From contig NC_081413.1 of assembly GCF_030272615.1 (NCBI RefSeq), positions 162,562,849 through 162,626,848 on the forward strand: a stretch of DNA of 64,000 bases, written 5' to 3'. A model generated the notes under the pieces. That model searched no databases and was not told the origin of the DNA. It worked only from the letters and a program-made list of their open reading frames with translations. The position numbers and the translations under genes were made by a program. Source of the stretch: Cryptomeria japonica. Lineage: Eukaryota; Streptophyta; Pinopsida; Cupressales; Cupressaceae. This document shows positions 59,622 through 64,000 of the stretch, piece after piece; positions within the stretch are counted from its first letter, which is position 1, and every line of letters begins with the position of its first letter.

Positions 59622-60214
59622 TTACTCTCTGAGATATTCAAATGTTTTCTTAGGGAAAGGCTTTGTAAAGATATCTGCAATTTGCTCTTTATTATTCACA
59701 TAAACCAATCTCACTTCATTTGCTTCAACATTCTCTTTCAGAAAATTATACTTAATAGAAACATGCTTTGTCTTAGAGTGAAATACCAGATTCTTTGTTA
59801 TATCAATTGCTCCTGAATTATCACAATAAATAATTATTGGTTCTTTGTATTTTACCTTTATATCCTTCAACATTTGCTTGATCCATAATACCTGAATATA
59901 ATTAGTTGATGCTGCAACACATTTTGATTCTGCTGTAGATAATGATGTACAAGTGTGCTTCTTGCTAATCCATGAAATCAATCTTCTGCTAAGAAAGAAT
60001 GCACTGCCAGTGATACTCTTTCTATCATCTACATCTCTTGCCCAATTTGCATTTGTGTATGCACATAAATCAAAAAAATTATCCTTAGGATACCATAAAC
60101 CAAGATTTGCTATGCCTTGTAGGTATCGGAAAATCCTTTTAACTATCGATTCATGATTTTGTTTAGGATTGCTTTGAAATCTAGATACAATACATACTGC
60201 ATTCATTATATTAG
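59622..60214 (-). pseudogene. Copia pol fragment: end of RT and RNase H
   Basis: On the minus strand: RPNIMNAVCIVSRFQSNPK, IVKRIFRYLQG, YTNANWARDVDDRKSITGSA, SLSTAESKCVAAS, IYCDNSGAIDITKN, HSKTKHVSIKY and EQIADIFTKPFPKK. These are the ordered landmarks of Ty1/copia pol after the YVDD domain. The frame is uninterrupted here but truncated upstream at about 60214, where it is fused to LTR sequence; the first 30-odd residues of the longer open frame (to 60311) are LTR-encoded. Confidence 0.85.
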
Positions 60215-60569
60215 GTCTGGTCCATAACCTAGACCTATCTACCAGTGAAGGCAAATCTGTCAACCCGATTAGACCAATAAGCAAAACACCAAATCCAAAT
60301 TTCCAATCCATGTCTTCGACATAACCAAATGATCTTCAGATGATACTAAGTCATCATCGCTATCGATGAACAATATATCTTGCTGGTGAACATATACCGG
60401 TGACCGTGCATAAGCCACTAACCATGCCAATGAACACAATATGCCAGTTTAACAATAAACCAATATAACCATAGTGCCAAATAAACAATGTAGAACTCCA
60501 AGAAGATAAGTGTTGACATCAATGAAAAAACAAATGCAACACATGACGAAGTCATCCATAATACCAACA
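60215..60569 (-). mobile_element. Truncated right LTR of the copia element
   Basis: Matches 58098-58453 to its end (ATACCAACA at 60569). The next five bases, ATGTT, resemble GTGTT before 57338, so 57338-60569 probably entered as one element and was later rearranged. Confidence 0.7.
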
Positions 60570-62243
60570 ATGTTCAATTTTTAAATGGATATTGTTATGT
60601 TCGCAATGTCTATGGGGATAAAGTTGTTGAATGTAGATTAAATAGGAGTGTTAGAAGAAGTGAAAATGGCAGAATGAATGGAACTAAATCACAACAAGGT
60701 TTGGTACATATTACAAATGTAATAAAATGGGACATATTGCAAGACTATAGAAAAGGGAATGAGAAGAGAGTTGATCCGAAAAAGAAAATTGATATTAATG
60801 AAGATAATCAGAAGATGAAAATGACATGGGTAAATAAATTAGAAGAGAATATTGAAGATGGATTTGCACCTATTGTGGGCGTTGACCCTTCTTTTGGAAA
60901 CTAATTAAAACAAAATTGTTTGAGGGGAGGAACTTAACAAAGAAATCTTGCACCTCCTAATGATTCGATGTTGCGTTGCTCTCAACATAGTAAAAGTTTG
61001 GAAAATAATTCTGGTAGTTTTTGAGTGGATTTGGTGATCCAAAACTTTTATGTGGTCTCAAGTATATAGTGTGTCATCTTTTTGAGGAACCATTTCAAAA
61101 CCCTAAGTGCCAAATATAGATTATGTTTTGAAGATCATTTTATGGAATTGTGATTGAGGAGATGGTGAATTCAAAGGATATCTTAGGCAATATTGTAGTT
61201 GATCAAAGGTACCTAATTTGAAGTTAGTGAAGAGTGAAGATGTGAGTAGGTTAACTAGATTAGTATTCGATAAGTGAGCTCTTCAGATTGATAGAATTGT
61301 TGATTTGGGTGTAAGATATACCACTATGGTCATTTCATACAAAGTATACTTCAGGAATTGGGAATGATCATCTTCCTCTATGACAATCTATGTAGCCTAT
61401 TAGATGGTGAAGGAGAATCATGATTATGATCTATGTGAGCTTTTGAGGTGTCAACTATTGGACAACCTCTAAATGAAAAAAGATGAAATGCATTATTTTG
61501 GTATGGATCTCTTATTGTTTGCTTGGTATTCTATTTTCTTAATGCCTTGCCTTGCCCAAAATAAAGAATGTGATCTGGAGAAATGATGTGACTGTTGGTG
61601 CTCAAATTAAGGAGTATTTGGATAGTTTGGATAATCGTGTTGCTACTTGTTTCAAGTTATTTTAAATCTCCAAAAGGAGATGGTTACAAGGAACCATATT
61701 CCTCTAAATGTTCTGAATTGGTGTAAGGATGAGATTACCTTCATGGTAGACAAGGATAATTATTTTATGGAAGTAGTAATTCCATGAACTTCATGGGTGC
61801 CAAAGCTTCCCTATGAGGTGTTTGAAGATGAGTGCATGAGTATTGTGGAGATACTTCTTAAATTACCTAAATATTTGAGTGTGGAAAGATTCAGAATATT
61901 TGATGAGATTGTAGGTAAATTTGAGGGGAAGATAATCGGTGATGTTCGAAGTGTATCAAAAGATAAAAGGTCTAGGAAGTTATTTACAAAGGTCTCTTCC
62001 TTTATTTATAAAGCATTGAAATATGGTCATATGAGTCTAGAAAAGGTGGAATGTGCAAAAGTTGTAATTGTGGAAAGTGATGAAGAGAAGTTAGTTGGTT
62101 CCCCTATTCCTTCTGAGGAAAACTTTTTTTAACTTGATAAAGTACTTGATTTTTCTAGGTGACTGAATGGTATGAAGGATGTTGGTTACTTGTATCATAC
62201 TACTCCTACATATGATCAAGAGATTATTGAGAAATATAGGAGT
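60570..62243 (+). pseudogene. Decayed continuation of the old retrotransposon
   Basis: Immediately after the copia insertion reads GYCYVRNVYGDKVVEC, a third knuckle with Cys to Arg and His to Asp changes. At 60709-60748, in another frame, a fourth knuckle reads YYKCNKMGHIARL before a stop. A later open stretch (61797-62132) reads VPKLPYEVFEDECMSIVEI and KYLSVERFRIFDEIVGKFEG, which I do not recognise. Stops and frameshifts are frequent. It is cut at 62243 by a second copia insertion. Confidence 0.5.
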
Positions 62244-62604
62244 TGAGAAATACAACCCCATAGTAGCTTGAAGATCTTCTGCAAGCTGAATAACCTATTA
62301 CAAGGAGAAGCAATGAAGCAAAATCTGAAGAACACACAAAACACAGGAAAAATATTCTCAAAATATGAGAGCTCCAATTCACCAAAAAATGTATATGAAA
62401 AGATGATACAATGAAAAGAAAAATAACCTCTAATAGGTCAAGAAACCCTAAAAAGGGAAAACCCTAGGCTTGCACATAATAATTAATTAAAATAATTAAT
62501 TATATGCACCTAATGTTAGCTTAAGTGTAAAAAGATAATTGGGAACTTAAAGAATTAAACAAATATTGTTTAATTAATCAAGTAAAGACCCAATTACTCT
62601 AACA
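62244..62604 (-). mobile_element. 3' LTR of a second copia element (361 bp)
   Basis: On the minus strand it runs from TGTTAGAGTAATTGGGTC to GGGGTTGTATTTCTCA. A polypurine tract (AAGGGGGGG, complement of 62605-62614) precedes it. The 5' LTR lies beyond the window. Confidence 0.75.
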
Positions 62605-62815
62605 CCCCCCCTTAAGCTAGACTTAGGGAGAAGCTAAAACCTAGAACAACTACTGAAAGTAGGAAAGATGGGTCCCGGCAACAAGGCCTGATCAGGTACC
62701 CAAATACATAGAAATCTCTATGAAATAGAGACAAAGGAGAAAACCCAGTGGGAAAAAACTCCTCTCCAAAAAGAGATAAAAGAACATGCTGAAAGAAGAA
62801 GAAGGAAGGAAGGCC

Positions 62816-64000
62816 TCATAAAGACCCCCCAAGGACAACTTCCTTCACCCCAAGCATAGAGCGCAACTGAAGATAGCACGACGATGCAAAAGGTTTCGTG
62901 AAGATGTCTGCAACCTGCTCAGAAGTAGGAATGTACTCCAGAATGAGAAGACCATCCTGAATCAATTGATGGATGAAATGCATGTGAATCTCAATGTGCT
63001 TCATCCACTGATGCTCTACCAGGTTGTGGGAAATATGAACAATAATCTGATTGTCACACCACATAACAGTGGGACTATCAGGAGGAAAACCAAACTCAAT
63101 CATCAACTGTCGAAGCCATAAGATCTCCTAACTAGCGAGCACAGCAGCTCGGTACTCAGCCTCTGTAGATGATAATGCATGAGCAATTTGCTTCTTGCAA
63201 GACCATGTGATAGGACCAGAGCCAAGACATAAAACATAGCCAGAAGTAGACTTCCGATCAGTGACATCACCAGCCCAATCTGAGTTAGTGAAGCCAACAA
63301 TGTGAGGTTCCCCTAATGTATAGTGAATGCCATGAGTACTAGTGCCTTGAATGTACCTCAAAATACATTTGGGAGCTTGCCAATGACTCTCATGAGGATC
63401 ATGGGAGAATCGAGAGATAAGACCAACCGTAAAGGAAATATCAGGACGGGTGTGAGTCAGGTACAACAAACTGCCAACCAACTGCCTGTAAAGTGTAGAA
63501 TCTACTAAAGGAGTGGGACAAGCTGTAGTCAAAACAACCCCCGACTGAAATGGAGTAGGAGCAGGCTTGCAATCAAGCATGCTAAAGTGCTGAAGCATGC
63601 CAAGAGCATACTTCTGCTAGTAGAGAGAGATCCCATCAAAAGACTGAATCACCTGAAGACCAAGGAAATAGTGCAAAAGACTGAGATCTGTCATCTCAAA
63701 CTGATCCATCAAGGCACGCTGAATATGCTAAATCATAGAGGATGAGCTACCCATGATGAGAAGATCATCAACATATAGCACAAGAATCAAGATGTCACCC
63801 TCAAGAAGCTGAATGTAGATGGTGTAATCAAAATGACTATGGGAGAACCCAATGGAGAGCAAGAAAGTGTCCATCTTCTCATATCAAGCCCGAGGGTCTT
63901 GTTTGAGACCATACAATGAACACTAAAGTCTACAAACCAAAGAACTATCCTGCACAAATCCTTGAGGTTGTTCCATGTAGATTTCCTCTTGTAAATCCCT
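62816..64000 (-). pseudogene. Copia pol, RT (YVDD) to RNase H, continuing off the window
   Basis: Minus strand from the window edge: MEQPQGFVQDSSLVC, then CSLYGLKQDPRA, LYVDDLLIMGSSSS, LHYFLGLQVIQSFDGI, QKYALGMLQHFSMLDCK, YRQLVGSLLYLTHTRPDIS, SDWAGDVTDRKSTSGY, SSTEAEYRAAVLAS, WCDNQIIVHISHN and EQVADIFTKPFASS. This is the end of Ty1/copia polymerase in full order. Four stops break the frame (near 63926, 63897, 63731 and 63617, plus one at 63128), each one transition from a sense codon (CAG or TGG). The frame itself appears intact. The YVDD active site is kept. Confidence 0.9.

Noticed and set aside
59374-59703. Plus-strand frame of 109 codons
   Set aside because: Overlaps the minus-strand copia LTR and pol end and has no features of its own.

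Overview
This is AT-rich nuclear DNA of a large, repeat-laden plant genome, seen as one 64 kb window with a 500-N assembly gap at 3732-4231. The evidence is the plant-type GT-AG introns, the dense Ty1/copia, LINE, hAT and MITE-like debris, and a pair of plant-specific kinase-regulator-like genes. A seed plant with a very large genome (a gymnosperm is plausible) fits best, but the species cannot be fixed from the sequence alone. Only two intact host-type protein genes are convincing: A (22752-23618, minus) and B (34883-35764, minus).

Region 1 (1-1742) holds a minisatellite array and a retroelement-LTR-like segment. Region 2 (about 1748-13516) is the most unusual object: a DNA transposon of about 11.8 kb. 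It is bounded by short inverted repeats with the core CACAAAGATGGTGGT and has CGTACG-rich subterminal repeats at both ends. It carries two convergent genes. The plus-strand gene (5134-8102) encodes a transposase-like protein with a Cys cluster followed by DFAENY, SDNC and GHGKGEHDGAGA motifs. The minus-strand gene (about 13220 to 10510) has at least ten exons, most of them of phase 0. Both genes are broken almost only by in-frame stops that are each one transition from a sense codon; there are no clear frameshifts in the first gene and one possible C-run slip in the second. Tandem arrays with 76-bp and 358-bp units lie between the two 3' ends.

Region 3 (13.5-47.4 kb) is a cluster built by repeated segmental duplication. 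Genes A and B are paralogues with matching promoters and flanks. Three shorter decayed relatives, C (18172-18600, minus), D (46872-47395, plus) and E (30130-30369, plus), share a TATA-box promoter with each other. The duplicated blocks run in opposite directions on the two sides of gene A. Paralogous blocks serve as empty sites and so prove individual insertions: a hAT element with 8-bp target duplications, carried by two paralogous blocks, and a solo LTR with a 5-bp target duplication.

Region 4 (47.4-64 kb) has no host gene I can support. It holds a tRNA-derived SINE, a TA-flanked MITE at 52429-52888, and nested retrotransposons. An old element with a primer-binding site at 56542 and four decayed CCHC knuckles was entered by a minus-strand copia cluster (57338-60569) and then by a second minus-strand copia element (62244 to beyond the window) with RT and RNase H.
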